Below are positions 8,431 to 17,658 of a DNA stretch of 64,000 bases, piece after piece (positions within the stretch are counted from its first letter, which is position 1; every line of letters starts with the position of its first letter). A program made the translations under genes and the position numbers. The stretch is from an uncultured Clostridia bacterium (GTDB taxonomy: Bacteria > Bacillota > Clostridia > TANB77 > CAG-508): contig CANQGU010000004.1 of NCBI GenBank assembly GCA_947623465.1, positions 18,090 to 82,089 of the forward strand, read 5' to 3'. A model generated the notes under the pieces. That model was given only the letters and a program-made list of their open reading frames with translations, was not told the DNA's origin and ran no database searches.

Positions 8431-9717
8431 TTATTTTAATTTGCTGATTTTTTCTAATCCGCCCATATAAGGTCTTAAAACCTCAGGAATAATTACACTT
8501 CCATCTGGCTGATAATTGTTTTCTACAATAGAAATTAACATTCTAGGTGGGGCAACAACTGTATTGTTTAAAGTATGTGCAAAATAGTTTTCTTTTTCAC
8601 CTTTAATTCTAATACCAAGTCTACGAGCTTGGGCATCAGTTAAATTAGAACAACTTCCAACTTCAAAATATTTCTTTTGGCGAGGAGACCAAGCTTCAAC
8701 ATCACATGATTTTGCTTTTAGGTCAGCTAAATCTCCAGAACAACATTCCAAAGTTCTAACAGGAACATTCATGCTTCTGAAAAATTCAACAGTATAGCTC
8801 CACATTTTATCATACCATTTCCAACTATCTTCTGGTTCACATACAACTATCATTTCTTGTTTTTCAAATTGGTGAATTCTATATACGCCACGTTCTTCAA
8901 TACCATGAGCACCTTTTTCTTTTCTAAAACAAGGAGAATAAGATGTCATAGTATAAGGCATTTTAGATTTGTCCAAAATTTGGTCTTTAAATTTACCAAT
9001 CATAGAATGTTCAGAAGTACCAATTAAATATAAATCTTCTCCTTCAATCTTATACATCATAGCATCCATTTCTTCAAAACTCATAACACCTGTTACAACA
9101 TTAGAACGAATCATATAAGGGGGAATGCAATAAGTAAATCCTTTATTTATCATAAAATCTCTAGCATAAGTTAAAACAGCAGAGTGAAGTCTTGCAACAT
9201 CTCCCATTAAGTAATAAAAACCATTTCCTGCAACGCGTCTTGCACTATCTAAATCTAATCCATCCAAAGCTTCTAAAATTTCTCCGTGAAATGGAATTTC
9301 ATAATCAGGAACAATTGGGTCTCCATACTTTTGAATTTCAACATTTTTACTATCATCTTCACCAATTGGAACAGATTCGTGCATAATATTTGGAATTTTC
9401 ATCATTCTTATTTTTATTTCTTCAGAAAGTTCATTTTCTAAAGCTTCATTTTTTTCAAGAGTATTATTTATTTCTTGAACTTTTTGCTTAATTTCTTCAG
9501 CTCTAGCTTTTTCGCCAGATTTCATTAAGTTTCCTATTTCATTACTTAAAGATTTTCTTTCACTACGCAAATTATCTCCATTTAATTTTGCTTCACGATT
9601 TTTTTTATCTAATTCAATAACTTCATCAACTAAAACTAATTTTTGATCTTGAAATTTTTTCTTAATATTTTCTTTAACAATATCAGGGTTTTCTCTTAAA
9701 AATTTAATGTCTATCAT
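8431..9717 (-). CDS. serS: Seryl-tRNA synthetase
   Basis: A 428-residue class II aminoacyl-tRNA synthetase charging tRNA-Ser. The N-terminal long coiled coil (about 30-105, KKNREAKLNGDNLRSERKSL onward) is the tRNA-binding arm. The catalytic core shows motif 2 (SYSPCFRKEKGAHG ... RVHQFEKQE-type, here RIHQFEKQEM), the ECCSGDLADLKAKSCDVEAW active-site stretch and motif 3 (NNTVVAPPRMLISIVENNYQ). Length and order are normal. The ATG follows AAAGGATGATTTAA. No T-box leader was found in the short 5' region. Confidence 0.97.
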   Translation of the reverse strand: MIDIKFLRENPDIVKENIKKKFQDQKLVLVDEVIELDKKNREAKLNGDNLRSERKSLSNEIGNLMKSGEKARAEEIKQKVQEINNTLEKNEALENELSEEIKIRMMKIPNIMHESVPIGEDDSKNVEIQKYGDPIVPDYEIPFHGEILEALDGLDLDSARRVAGNGFYYLMGDVARLHSAVLTYARDFMINKGFTYCIPPYMIRSNVVTGVMSFEEMDAMMYKIEGEDLYLIGTSEHSMIGKFKDQILDKSKMPYTMTSYSPCFRKEKGAHGIEERGVYRIHQFEKQEMIVVCEPEDSWKWYDKMWSYTVEFFRSMNVPVRTLECCSGDLADLKAKSCDVEAWSPRQKKYFEVGSCSNLTDAQARRLGIRIKGEKENYFAHTLNNTVVAPPRMLISIVENNYQPDGSVIIPEVLRPYMGGLEKISKLK

Positions 9718-9776
9718 TTAAATCATCCTTTCTTAGTTTTATATATTAAAAATTTTATTTTCTTACAATTATATGA

Positions 9777-9805
9777 ATTATACAATATTTATCTTGATAT
9801 ATCAA
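9777..9805 (-). promoter_or_regulatory. Promoter of serS
   Basis: On the minus strand TTGATA (9805-9800) and TATAAT (9782-9777) are 17 bases apart, about 60 bases upstream of the serS start. Confidence 0.75.
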
Positions 9806-9911
9806 GTTTTTTGAAGAATAAAAAGTAAAAATTGGAATATATTATATAAAGAAAAGAAAAACGGACATGCAAGAATTTTTATTTCAAAATTATTAGAAAG
9901 GAATGGATTTT

Positions 9912-10190
9912 ATGGAAAAAGAATATATAAAAGAAGAAAATATACAAGATAAGACAGAAGAAGAAAAGAATAGGGAATTACTTCGTAGCATAATTGTTAC
10001 AAGAAAAAGATTAGAGGAGGCACATAAAAATTTTGAATTTGCAGAAGAGGATTTAATAGATTATTATTCTTATAATATTAAAGCTAACCAAGCAAAATTA
10101 GATTATTTAATAAAGCTTGCAAAAACGAAGGGTTTAGTCATGGATGTGGATACACAGAGTAAATTAAATGTAATTCAAGAAGTTGGATGA
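9912..10190 (+). CDS. DUF2508 (YaaL-like) small protein
   Basis: 92 residues, highly charged and helical. The FAEEDLIDYYSYNIKANQAKLDYLIKLAK pattern (at about 48-77) matches the conserved E-x-DLIDY-x-I-x3-A-x4-YL-x-L core of Firmicute YaaL/DUF2508 proteins, often found near recombination genes. Here it precedes radA. Function is unknown. The second ATG (9912) is preferred because the AAAGGA site at 9896-9901 is too close to the ATG at 9903. Confidence 0.7.
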   Translation: MEKEYIKEENIQDKTEEEKNRELLRSIIVTRKRLEEAHKNFEFAEEDLIDYYSYNIKANQAKLDYLIKLAKTKGLVMDVDTQSKLNVIQEVG

Positions 10191-10210
10191 AAACTTCTTG
10201 ATTTTTTTTG
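10176..10210 (+). terminator. Terminator overlapping the end of the DUF2508 gene
   Basis: CAAGAAGTT and AACTTCTTG arms enclose the TGA stop codon region and are followed by eight T. Confidence 0.85.
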
Positions 10211-10323
10211 TATATTATAGTAGAATTTAAAAATAAATAATCGAAAAAAATTAACAAATTCTATATTAAAATTCAAAAGTTCATAAAAAAAATTAAGCAT
10301 ACCAAGAGAGGGAGATAATATAA

Positions 10324-11697
10324 ATGGCAAAAACAGCAAAAACAGTATTTGTATGTAACGAATGTGGATACGAAAGTGCAAAATGGATGGGAAAATGTCC
10401 AGCATGCAATAGTTGGAACACCTTTTTTGAACAAAAAATAGACAAAGTTACAGAAAATGGAGTAAAAAAATTAAAAACAAGAAATGAAGCAAAGCTATTA
10501 AATTCATATAAAGGGCAAGATGTAAGTAGAACATCTACTGGATTTAATGAATTAGATAGAGTATTAGGTGGAGGTTTAGTAAAAGGTTCTTTAATATTGC
10601 TAGGAGGAGAGCCAGGAATAGGTAAATCTACGCTTATATTAGAGCTATGTGACAAAATAAAAGGAGAAGGCAAAGTTTTATATGTATCTGGAGAAGAATC
10701 GGCAGAACAAATAAAATTAAGAGCAGATAGACTAGGAATAAATAATGATGACATTTTATTTTTAGGCGAAACAGATATAGATGTAATAAATGAGCAAATA
10801 GAAGAAATTACTCCAAAGCTTGTAATAATAGACTCAATTCAAACAATGTATTCAGAGGAGCTAACAGCAGCGGCCGGAAGTGTAAGCCAAGTAAGAGAAA
10901 TAACATCTCAAATAATGAGAATGTGCAAATCAAAAGATATTACAACAATTATAATAGGACATGTAACAAAAGATGGAACAATAGCAGGACCAAGAGTTTT
11001 AGAACACATGGTAGATACAGTTTTATATTTAGAAGGAGAAAGATATTTTTCATACAGAATTTTAAGAGGAGTAAAAAATAGATTTGGTTCAACAAACGAA
11101 ATTGGAATGTTTGAAATGAAAGGAGAAGGGCTTGTAGAAATTAAAAATCCATCAGAAATTTTAATTTCAGAAAGAGACGACAATCCATCAGGTTCATGTG
11201 TAGTTGCAAGTATGGAGGGGACAAGGCCGATGCTTATTGAACTTCAAGCTCTAACCACATTAAGCGTATTTGGAATACCAAAAAGAACAGCAAATGGTTT
11301 AGATTACAACAGATTAGCAGTATTAATTGCAGTATTAGAAAAAAGAGCGAATTTAAATATTGGTGGACAAGACATATATGTAAATGTAGTTAGCGGAATA
11401 AGGTTAAATGAACCATCTGTAGATTTAGGAGTAATATGTGTATGTGCATCATCATTTAAAAATATACCAATTCCAAAAGATACAGTTATAATGGGTGAAG
11501 TTGGTTTAACAGGAGAAGTAAGAAGAATTAACATGATAGAAAAAAGACTAAAAGAAGCAGAAAAACTTGGATTTAAAAGATGCATAATACCAGAAAATAA
11601 TAAAAAATACTTAGAAGAAAAATACAAAATGGAAATTATAGGAGTAAAAAATATTTTAGATGCATTAAGAGTTTTAAATTTAAAGAAAAATACTTAA
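10324..11697 (+). CDS. radA: DNA repair protein RadA (Sms)
   Basis: A 457-residue branched-DNA helicase/ATPase used in recombination and natural transformation. It has the N-terminal C4 zinc finger (CNECGYESAKWMGKCPAC), the Walker A box GGEPGIGKST near residue 95, Walker B LVIIDSIQT, the RadA-specific KNRFG motif (VKNRFGSTNEIG) and a C-terminal Lon-protease-like domain (YVNVVSGIRLNEPSVDLG, no catalytic Ser/Lys pair expected). The start follows GAGGGAGATAATATAA. comF follows 59 bases downstream, also competence-linked in this phylum. Confidence 0.96.
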   Translation: MAKTAKTVFVCNECGYESAKWMGKCPACNSWNTFFEQKIDKVTENGVKKLKTRNEAKLLNSYKGQDVSRTSTGFNELDRVLGGGLVKGSLILLGGEPGIGKSTLILELCDKIKGEGKVLYVSGEESAEQIKLRADRLGINNDDILFLGETDIDVINEQIEEITPKLVIIDSIQTMYSEELTAAAGSVSQVREITSQIMRMCKSKDITTIIIGHVTKDGTIAGPRVLEHMVDTVLYLEGERYFSYRILRGVKNRFGSTNEIGMFEMKGEGLVEIKNPSEILISERDDNPSGSCVVASMEGTRPMLIELQALTTLSVFGIPKRTANGLDYNRLAVLIAVLEKRANLNIGGQDIYVNVVSGIRLNEPSVDLGVICVCASSFKNIPIPKDTVIMGEVGLTGEVRRINMIEKRLKEAEKLGFKRCIIPENNKKYLEEKYKMEIIGVKNILDALRVLNLKKNT

Positions 11698-11756
11698 AAA
11701 ATAATATTTAAAATTCTAAGATTAAAATATTAGTATTAAAAAGTAAAGGAGAAGAC

Positions 11757-12404
11757 TTGGAGATTTTAGACAAAATATTAGACATAATTTATCCACCTTT
11801 TTGCGGAATATGTGGAAAAGGAAAGAACACATTTCTTTGTAAAAAGTGTGAAGAAAAACTAAAACGAGAAGCGGTATGGGGAAAAGACCAATATGAGGAC
11901 AAATATTTTGAAAATCATTTTTATGTATTTAAATATGATGGTATGATAAGAAATATAATTTTAAATTATAAATTCAATGAAAAATCATATTTATACAAAA
12001 GTTTTGTAAATTTTTTAAATAAATATCAAAAAAAGTATTTACAATTCGATTTTTATGATATAATAATACCGGTGCCAATAAGTAAAAAAAGACTAAAATT
12101 AAGAGGATATAACCAAAGCTTGCTAATTGCAAAAGATTTGGCAGTAGAATTAAATACAAAAATAATAAATGATATTTTAATAAAACAAAAAAATAATAAA
12201 CCTCAAAGCGAATTAAACAAAATATCAAGAGAGCAAAATGTAAAAGATGTATATAAATTACTTAATAAAGACAAAATAATAAATAAAAAAATACTATTAA
12301 TAGACGATATATACACAACAGGCTCAACAGTTAATGAATGTAGCAAAATTTTAAAACAAGCTGGAGCTAAAAAAATAGATATTTATACACTTGCAAAAGA
12401 TTAA
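11757..12404 (+). CDS. ComF-family phosphoribosyltransferase-like protein
   Basis: 215 residues. The N-terminal zinc-finger-like cysteines (PPFCGICGKGKNTFLCKKCEEKL) are followed by a phosphoribosyltransferase fold whose PRPP loop is ILLIDDIYTTGSTVNEC. This is the arrangement of ComFC/GntX proteins, linked to handling of incoming single-stranded DNA during transformation. The TTG start at 11757 has AAAGGAGA six bases upstream; no better ATG exists before the zinc-finger motif. Placement after radA supports a DNA-uptake or repair role. Confidence 0.85.
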   Translation: MEILDKILDIIYPPFCGICGKGKNTFLCKKCEEKLKREAVWGKDQYEDKYFENHFYVFKYDGMIRNIILNYKFNEKSYLYKSFVNFLNKYQKKYLQFDFYDIIIPVPISKKRLKLRGYNQSLLIAKDLAVELNTKIINDILIKQKNNKPQSELNKISREQNVKDVYKLLNKDKIINKKILLIDDIYTTGSTVNECSKILKQAGAKKIDIYTLAKD

Positions 12405-12479
12405 AACTTTTTAAAATATATAAATATAATAACAGTTAAAAAAGACATAAATTAGCAAAAGATTAAAGGAGGAAATTTA

Positions 12480-14426
12480 ATGGATGATTTAATAGAAAGT
12501 ATATTAGATTATGTACGTTCAGACTACACAGACTATGCCATAATGATAAATGGTGAATGGGGGTCAGGTAAGACATATTTTTGGAATAACCAAATAAAGA
12601 AAAAAATAGACAATCTAAAGTTAAATGGAAAAAGATATACAACAATATATATGTCATTATATGGAATTTCCAACCTAGAAGAAATAAGCAAAAAAATATT
12701 TATGGAAACATCTCAACTTATGGATAGAAACCTTAGAAAATACATGGATGCACATGGTCAAACAACAATTCCGGAATATGCAAAAACAGGAATAGACATG
12801 GCAAACTTCTTTGGTGCTGCAGCAAATGGAAGTAAAATAGACTATGAAGAATTTTTCTCAACAGATGATAAAGTATTATGCTTTGATGACTTAGAGAGAG
12901 CAAATGTTGATGTTATAGATATTTTAGGTTATATCAATAACTTTGTTGAGCATGACCACATAAAAACAATAATAATATGTAATGAAAAAGAATTATCAAC
13001 CAAAATAAAAAGTAGCAATTTAGAGATGAAAACATTTATTGCAACATATCTATTAGACAAACAAGGCGAGCTTAACAAAAAAGATATACCTATGGTTGAA
13101 AAAATTCAAGAAAAAATAGAGCATGTATTTGACAAAGCAAATGACTATGAAAGAATAAAAGAAAAATTAATAGGAGAAACATTTGAATATGCACCTCAAT
13201 TTGACTACATTATAAATGGAATACTTATGAGATATGAAGGAAACAGAGAATTAATAAGATTTTTAAGAGAAAACACAGAATTAATAATGAACACATTTAA
13301 GAAAAGTGGAACACGAAATTTACGTATTCTAAAGCATGCTTTAAATGACTTTAGCAAAATATTTGAAGAAGTAAACAAAATGTATCCAAATACAAACAAT
13401 AGAGTAATGCAAACAATGCTTATATTTACAATAGCAGTATCATTTGAAATAAAAGCAGGAAAAATTACAAAAGAAAAATTCAAAAACATAAAAGATAATG
13501 AAGAATACAAATCAATACTTGTTTCTTCAAGAGTATTAAGTGATAATAGGCAATTCTATATAAAAGAATTTGATGGAAATTATTATTACAATTTCAAAGC
13601 AGACTATAGATTCTTCAAATTTATAGAATATTATGTAAGAACAAGAATTTTTGATATGAAAATTTTTAAAGCAGATATGGACAATGTAAATTCAGACGAA
13701 AAATCAAAGAAAGTTCCTGCATACAAGAAAATTCTTGTTGAAGAATATTGGAAAGTTCAAGACGACAAATTTGTAAAAATTGTTGAAGAAACTTTAGACG
13801 AAGTAAAAAATGGTGAACTTGAATTAATTGATATTGTTAAACTATTTGAATATTTTGTATATTTTTCAAAAAGCAAATTAATTACCCAAGACATACAAAC
13901 TTTAAAATCAGTATTCTTAAATGGAATGAATATAGCATCACTTCATTCAAGTTATTGTCCAAATGTAAATGAAGAATTAGGGAAAGTTATAATAAGAGAC
14001 GAAAAAGAATATTCAGATGAAGAAGTAAAAGAAATTTTGGATAGATTTTATGAACTTAATGAACAGCTTCTTGAAAAAGAATATAAAGATAAAGCAGATG
14101 AAATATTCAAATGTATTCCAATGAAAATGGAAAAATTCTATGAAAGATTTGACAAAGAATGTGCAAATATTCCAGTATTAAAATACTATGATGCATTCCA
14201 AATTTTTCAAAGAATATCATGTGCAAGCAATGAAGACATAGTTGCAATAAAAGAAAAAATCTTAAAAAGAGCAAAAGATAACGAAGAAGTTGCAAGAGAA
14301 GAAGTAGATAATTTAAGAAAACTAAAAAGAGTAATGGACGAATATATAGATGGAAAAGATACAACAATAAAAATAGTATTACTAAAAGAATTTGCCAAAG
14401 AGCTAGGAGAAGCTGTTGGAGAATAA
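12480..14426 (+). CDS. KAP-type P-loop NTPase
   Basis: A 648-residue predicted ATPase. Walker A is INGEWGSGKTYF (about 22-34) and Walker B is VLCFDDLERAN (about 136-146), with the D-D-L-E-R signature of KAP/STAND-like NTPases. A helical C-terminal region of some 400 residues has no recognised domain. There are no clear membrane segments, although many KAP proteins have them. Proteins of this group often turn up in phage-defence or signalling contexts, but nothing next to this gene (comF upstream, Y-family polymerase downstream) proves that. Start at ATG after AAAGGAGGAAATTTA. Confidence 0.75.
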   Translation: MDDLIESILDYVRSDYTDYAIMINGEWGSGKTYFWNNQIKKKIDNLKLNGKRYTTIYMSLYGISNLEEISKKIFMETSQLMDRNLRKYMDAHGQTTIPEYAKTGIDMANFFGAAANGSKIDYEEFFSTDDKVLCFDDLERANVDVIDILGYINNFVEHDHIKTIIICNEKELSTKIKSSNLEMKTFIATYLLDKQGELNKKDIPMVEKIQEKIEHVFDKANDYERIKEKLIGETFEYAPQFDYIINGILMRYEGNRELIRFLRENTELIMNTFKKSGTRNLRILKHALNDFSKIFEEVNKMYPNTNNRVMQTMLIFTIAVSFEIKAGKITKEKFKNIKDNEEYKSILVSSRVLSDNRQFYIKEFDGNYYYNFKADYRFFKFIEYYVRTRIFDMKIFKADMDNVNSDEKSKKVPAYKKILVEEYWKVQDDKFVKIVEETLDEVKNGELELIDIVKLFEYFVYFSKSKLITQDIQTLKSVFLNGMNIASLHSSYCPNVNEELGKVIIRDEKEYSDEEVKEILDRFYELNEQLLEKEYKDKADEIFKCIPMKMEKFYERFDKECANIPVLKYYDAFQIFQRISCASNEDIVAIKEKILKRAKDNEEVAREEVDNLRKLKRVMDEYIDGKDTTIKIVLLKEFAKELGEAVGE

Positions 14427-14435
14427 TATGGTAAA

Positions 14436-14519
14436 GACCGGTTCTATTTTGTACAATGTACAAATAAGGCCGGTTCTTTTTGTATATGTTGTTGGGTAGG
14501 GACCGGTTCTTTTTTTATA
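14436..14519. repeat. Three copies of a CCGGTTCT repeat with an internal hairpin
   Basis: The motif CCGGTTCT occurs at 14443, 14473 and 14506, twice preceded by GA and once by GG. Between the first two lies the palindrome TTTGTAC-AAT-GTACAAA. It looks like a REP-type palindromic repeat and, with its T runs, may also terminate the KAP gene. The third copy (GGGACCGGTTC) looks like a GGGACGGTTC motif with an extra C. Confidence 0.55.
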
Positions 14520-14540
14520 CAATTTTTTAAAAGAAAACAA

Positions 14541-14579
14541 CAAACAAGTGTTTACAAATAAAAATGAAAGTGATATAAT
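14541..14579 (+). promoter_or_regulatory. Promoter of the Y-family polymerase gene, with a possible LexA-type site
   Basis: TTTACA (14551-14556) and TATAAT (14574-14579) are 17 bases apart. The symmetric sequence AAAC-AAGT-GTTT overlaps the -35 and loosely resembles the Gram-positive SOS box (GAAC-N4-GTTC). The promoter is well supported; the LexA reading is tentative. Confidence 0.55.
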
Positions 14580-14603
14580 AAAAAAGAATGGAGGCGAAAC
14601 AAA

Positions 14604-16103
14604 ATGAGCATATATTGTTGTATAGATTTAAAAAGTTTTTATGCATCTGTTGAATGTATGGAAAGAGGGTTAGATCCACTAAAAACAAATCTAGTTGTAG
14701 CAGATAAAAAAAGAACAGAAAAAACAATATGTTTGGCAGTTAGTCCTTCATTAAAAGCATATGGAATTTCAGGTAGGGCAAGACTATTTGAAGTAGTACA
14801 AAAAGTAAATGAAATAAATTATAAAAGAAAATTCAAAGCAAAAAATCATGAATTTACAGGCAAATCTTACGATAGCGAAGAATTAAAAAACAATCCAAAT
14901 TTAAAACTAGATTATATTGCTGCACCACCACAAATGGCAAAATATATGAAATATAGTACATCAATATACAGTATATATTTAAAATATGTATCAAAAAATG
15001 ATATATATCCATATTCAATAGACGAAGTTTTTGTAGATATAACAAACTATTTAAAAACAGCAAAAATGACTCCAAGAGAGATGCTAACAACAATGATACA
15101 TGATGTATATAAACAAACAGGAATAACAGCAACAGGTGGAATAGGTACAAATATGTATTTAGCAAAAATTGCAATGGACATAGGTGCAAAACATGTAAAA
15201 GCAGACAAAAACGGAGTTAGAATAGCAGAGCTTGATGAAATGAATTATAGAAAATTATTGTGGAATCATAGACCACTTACAGACTTTTGGAGAGTGGGGA
15301 AAGGCTATAGCAAAAAATTAGAAGAAAACAACATATTTACAATGGGAGATGTGGCAAGATGTTCTATAGAAAATGAAGAATTATTATACAAACTTTTTGG
15401 AGTAAATGCAGAGCTTTTAATAGACCACGCATGGGGATATGAGCCATGCACTATGAAAGATGTAAAAAATTTCAAACCAGAAACAAATAGTTTAAGTTCA
15501 GGTCAAGTATTACACTGTCCCTATAATTATAAACAAACAAAATTAATTGTAAAAGAAATGACAGATTTACTTGTATTAGATTTAGTAGAAAAAAACTATG
15601 TTACAAATCAGTTAGTATTAACAATAGGGTATGATGTAGAAAACTTAACAAATCCAAGAATAAAAAATTCATATAATGGAGAAATAACTTTAGACCGTTA
15701 TGGAAGAAAAATTCCAAAACATGCACATGGAACTATTAACTTAAAAAAACAAACATCATCTACAAAAATAATAATGAAAGCAATAGATGAGCTTTACGAA
15801 AGAATTATAGATAAAAATTTATTAGTTAGAAGAATAAATGTAGTAGCATGTAACTTAATAAAAGAAAATGAAATTCAAGAAAAAAAGCAAGATGAACAAA
15901 TGAGCCTATTTGTAGATTACAAAAAGCAAGAACAAGAAAATACAAAAGAAAAAATAAAAAGAAAACAAGAAAATAATTTACAACATGCAATAATAGATAT
16001 AAAAAAGAAATATGGAAAAAATGCTGTTTTAAAAGCAATGAATTTAGAAAAAGACGGAACAACAATTGCAAGAAATAGCCAGATAGGAGGACATAGTGAG
16101 TAA
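14604..16103 (+). CDS. Y-family (UmuC/DinB-like) translesion DNA polymerase
   Basis: A 499-residue error-prone polymerase that copies past damaged bases. N-terminal catalytic motif: CCIDLKSFYASVEC, with the first metal-binding Asp. The second active-site box is PYSIDEVFVDITNYL (the family's SIDE motif). A helix-hairpin-helix region (FWRVGKGYSKKLEENNIFTMGDVA) and the little-finger domain follow. The VADKKRTEKTICLAVSPSLKAYGI segment and overall length match the UvrX/YqjW group rather than DinB. The C-terminus is a charged helix. It is followed by its usual YolD-like companion gene. Confidence 0.9.
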   Translation: MSIYCCIDLKSFYASVECMERGLDPLKTNLVVADKKRTEKTICLAVSPSLKAYGISGRARLFEVVQKVNEINYKRKFKAKNHEFTGKSYDSEELKNNPNLKLDYIAAPPQMAKYMKYSTSIYSIYLKYVSKNDIYPYSIDEVFVDITNYLKTAKMTPREMLTTMIHDVYKQTGITATGGIGTNMYLAKIAMDIGAKHVKADKNGVRIAELDEMNYRKLLWNHRPLTDFWRVGKGYSKKLEENNIFTMGDVARCSIENEELLYKLFGVNAELLIDHAWGYEPCTMKDVKNFKPETNSLSSGQVLHCPYNYKQTKLIVKEMTDLLVLDLVEKNYVTNQLVLTIGYDVENLTNPRIKNSYNGEITLDRYGRKIPKHAHGTINLKKQTSSTKIIMKAIDELYERIIDKNLLVRRINVVACNLIKENEIQEKKQDEQMSLFVDYKKQEQENTKEKIKRKQENNLQHAIIDIKKKYGKNAVLKAMNLEKDGTTIARNSQIGGHSE

Positions 16104-16159
16104 AATTTCATAATATAACTCTTTTTACTATGTTGCAGATAAGAAAAAGGAGGTTAATG

Positions 16160-16361
16160 ATGAAAAATTATGATGATATTATAAACTTGCCACATCATGT
16201 ATCAAAAAAACATCCAAGACTTAGTATGGAAAAGCGTGCTGCACAATTTGCTCCTTTTGCAGCTTTAACAGGATATGAAGATGAGGTTACAAAAACAGCC
16301 AAAATTACAGAAAGTAAATTAGAACTTCGGAAATGAAGAATATAATAAAATAGACGAATAA
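16160..16361 (+). CDS. YolD-like small protein, frameshifted near its end in this sequence
   Basis: About 66 residues once corrected. The core HHVSKKHPRLSMEKRAAQFA and PFAALTGYEDEV match the short proteins encoded right after Y-family polymerases in Firmicutes, thought to assist or regulate them. The frame as written ends early (LELRK). Removing the C at 16328 gives LELGNEEYNKIDE and a stop at 16359. The ATG at 16160 was chosen for its spacing from AAAGGAGG; the ATG at 16157 is equally possible. Confidence 0.7.
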
Positions 16362-16401
16362 AAAAAATTTGTATGAATATTTTATATAAAGTAAAAAAAG
16401 G

Positions 16402-16430
16402 TTGAAAAAACAAAAAAAATATGTTATTAT
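16402..16430 (+). promoter_or_regulatory. Promoter of the SUMF1-like gene
   Basis: TTGAAA (16402-16407) and TATTAT (16425-16430), 17-base spacer, about 60 bases before the start codon. Confidence 0.65.
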
Positions 16431-16490
16431 TGACATAATGACGAAAAGTCATACTGAAACCGTTAAAAATTACTTTAAGGAGGTAAACTT

Positions 16491-17402
16491 ATGAAACGGT
16501 ATGAGGGAAGAAGTGTTGTTAAGGAAGAAAAGGGGGTAACCTTTGATGCCTTAGAAGAAACAAGTAAAGAGTCAACTATTGGGAATCTTAATATTGATAT
16601 AGCTAAAGTTTCTTCCGAAAATTATGCAAATCCTCCAATTCCGAGGGGGTATATGTATGTTGAAGGAGAATGGTATAACGGATTAGTAATAGAGAGATTA
16701 TCCGATAGCAGTCGGTTTACATGGGTTCCAGTTGGAATGTTAATGGCAAATGGAACACTTGACGGAAATTCATTTAACTGTAAATTCGGAAGAAGGAATT
16801 TCACAAGAATCGAATTTTCTGAAAATAGGTTTCATGAGCAATTGACTCCAGAATTAATGTTGAAAATTGAAATTATCAACAAACGTGGCGGATTCTATAT
16901 CTCTAGCTGTGCAATTTCCAAAAACAAATTTACAGGAAATCCACAATCCATAAAAGGAGAATATCCTTGGACAAACATCGATTTCAATAATGCAAAAAAT
17001 CTTGCATCCATAATGGAAACAGGCAGAAACTTGAGAAGTACTTTAATTTTGGGTGCAGAGTATGACACAGTACTAGAATGGTTTATGCAGTCAGAAGCAA
17101 GGACTCGGGAAGAAGTTACTGTGAATTCTAGTAATTGGGGAAATTATTGGGATACAGATAAGGCTCCTCAAAAAGTAGTCAAAACAGGCAGTATTGAAGA
17201 TGGATGTACCAACAATATTTATGGATTTGCAGGAAATGTGGATAAATGGACAGATGAACAGTGTGGAATTTTGAATCGGGTCATTCGTGGAGGCAATTAT
17301 TTCGTTTCAGGAAGAAATTATCATACATCGATACGAACTATTGCTAATCCTTATTACAAGAGTGACAAGACCGGATTCTATTGCACGCTTTGGGTGATGT
17401 AA
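16491..17402 (+). CDS. SUMF1/formylglycine-generating-enzyme-like fold protein
   Basis: 303 residues. The C-terminal half has landmarks of the SUMF1/C-type-lectin-like fold: YPWTNIDFNNA, WGNYWDTDKAP, IYGFAGNVDKWTDE, NRVIRGGNYFVSGRN and the final SDKTGFYCTLWV, where family members usually end in a GFR motif. The N-terminal half (PRGYMYVEGEW ... FTWVPVGML) matches the opening strand of the same fold. The two active-site cysteines of true FGE are not evident, so enzymatic conversion of cysteine is doubtful. Codon use is richer in G and C (CGG, GGG, CCG) than in neighbouring genes, suggesting recent acquisition, possibly from a phage structural gene. It has its own promoter and terminator. Confidence 0.65.
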   Translation: MKRYEGRSVVKEEKGVTFDALEETSKESTIGNLNIDIAKVSSENYANPPIPRGYMYVEGEWYNGLVIERLSDSSRFTWVPVGMLMANGTLDGNSFNCKFGRRNFTRIEFSENRFHEQLTPELMLKIEIINKRGGFYISSCAISKNKFTGNPQSIKGEYPWTNIDFNNAKNLASIMETGRNLRSTLILGAEYDTVLEWFMQSEARTREEVTVNSSNWGNYWDTDKAPQKVVKTGSIEDGCTNNIYGFAGNVDKWTDEQCGILNRVIRGGNYFVSGRNYHTSIRTIANPYYKSDKTGFYCTLWVM

Positions 17403-17447
17403 AATCAACATTGAAAACTTTATTTGTTTCTAAACACACGAAATGAA

Positions 17448-17496
17448 GGAGAGAACTTGGAGATTTCGAAGTTCTCTCTTTCTTTTTTTTTTTTTT
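17448..17496 (+). terminator. Terminator of the SUMF1-like gene
   Basis: GAGAGAACTT and AAGTTCTCTC arms are followed by a very long T run. Confidence 0.9.
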
Positions 17497-17564
17497 AATG
17501 TATTTACCGATATTATCTCTTATAGAATAAAATAAAAAAATAAGAACAAAATTTCGCAAAACTA

Positions 17565-17593
17565 TTGAAAAAGATTTAGAAATATGATATAAA
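17565..17593 (+). promoter_or_regulatory. Promoter of the Bro-N gene
   Basis: TTGAAA and TATAAA with a 17-base spacer, about 65 bases upstream of the start. Confidence 0.6.
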
Positions 17594-17658
17594 TAGAAGA
17601 AATAAATGAGATATTCAATTGTACAAAAAATCATACAGTTGGAGGAAATGAGGTAGAA

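Noticed and set aside
14436-14519. Possible CRISPR-like array of CCGGTTCT repeats
   Set aside because: The repeats are only 8-11 bases, number three, and have unequal spacing; no cas genes are nearby.
16491-17402. Variable protein of a diversity-generating retroelement
   Set aside because: The fold fits, but no reverse transcriptase or template repeat is present in the window, and the C-terminal codons do not show the adenine-rich variable pattern.
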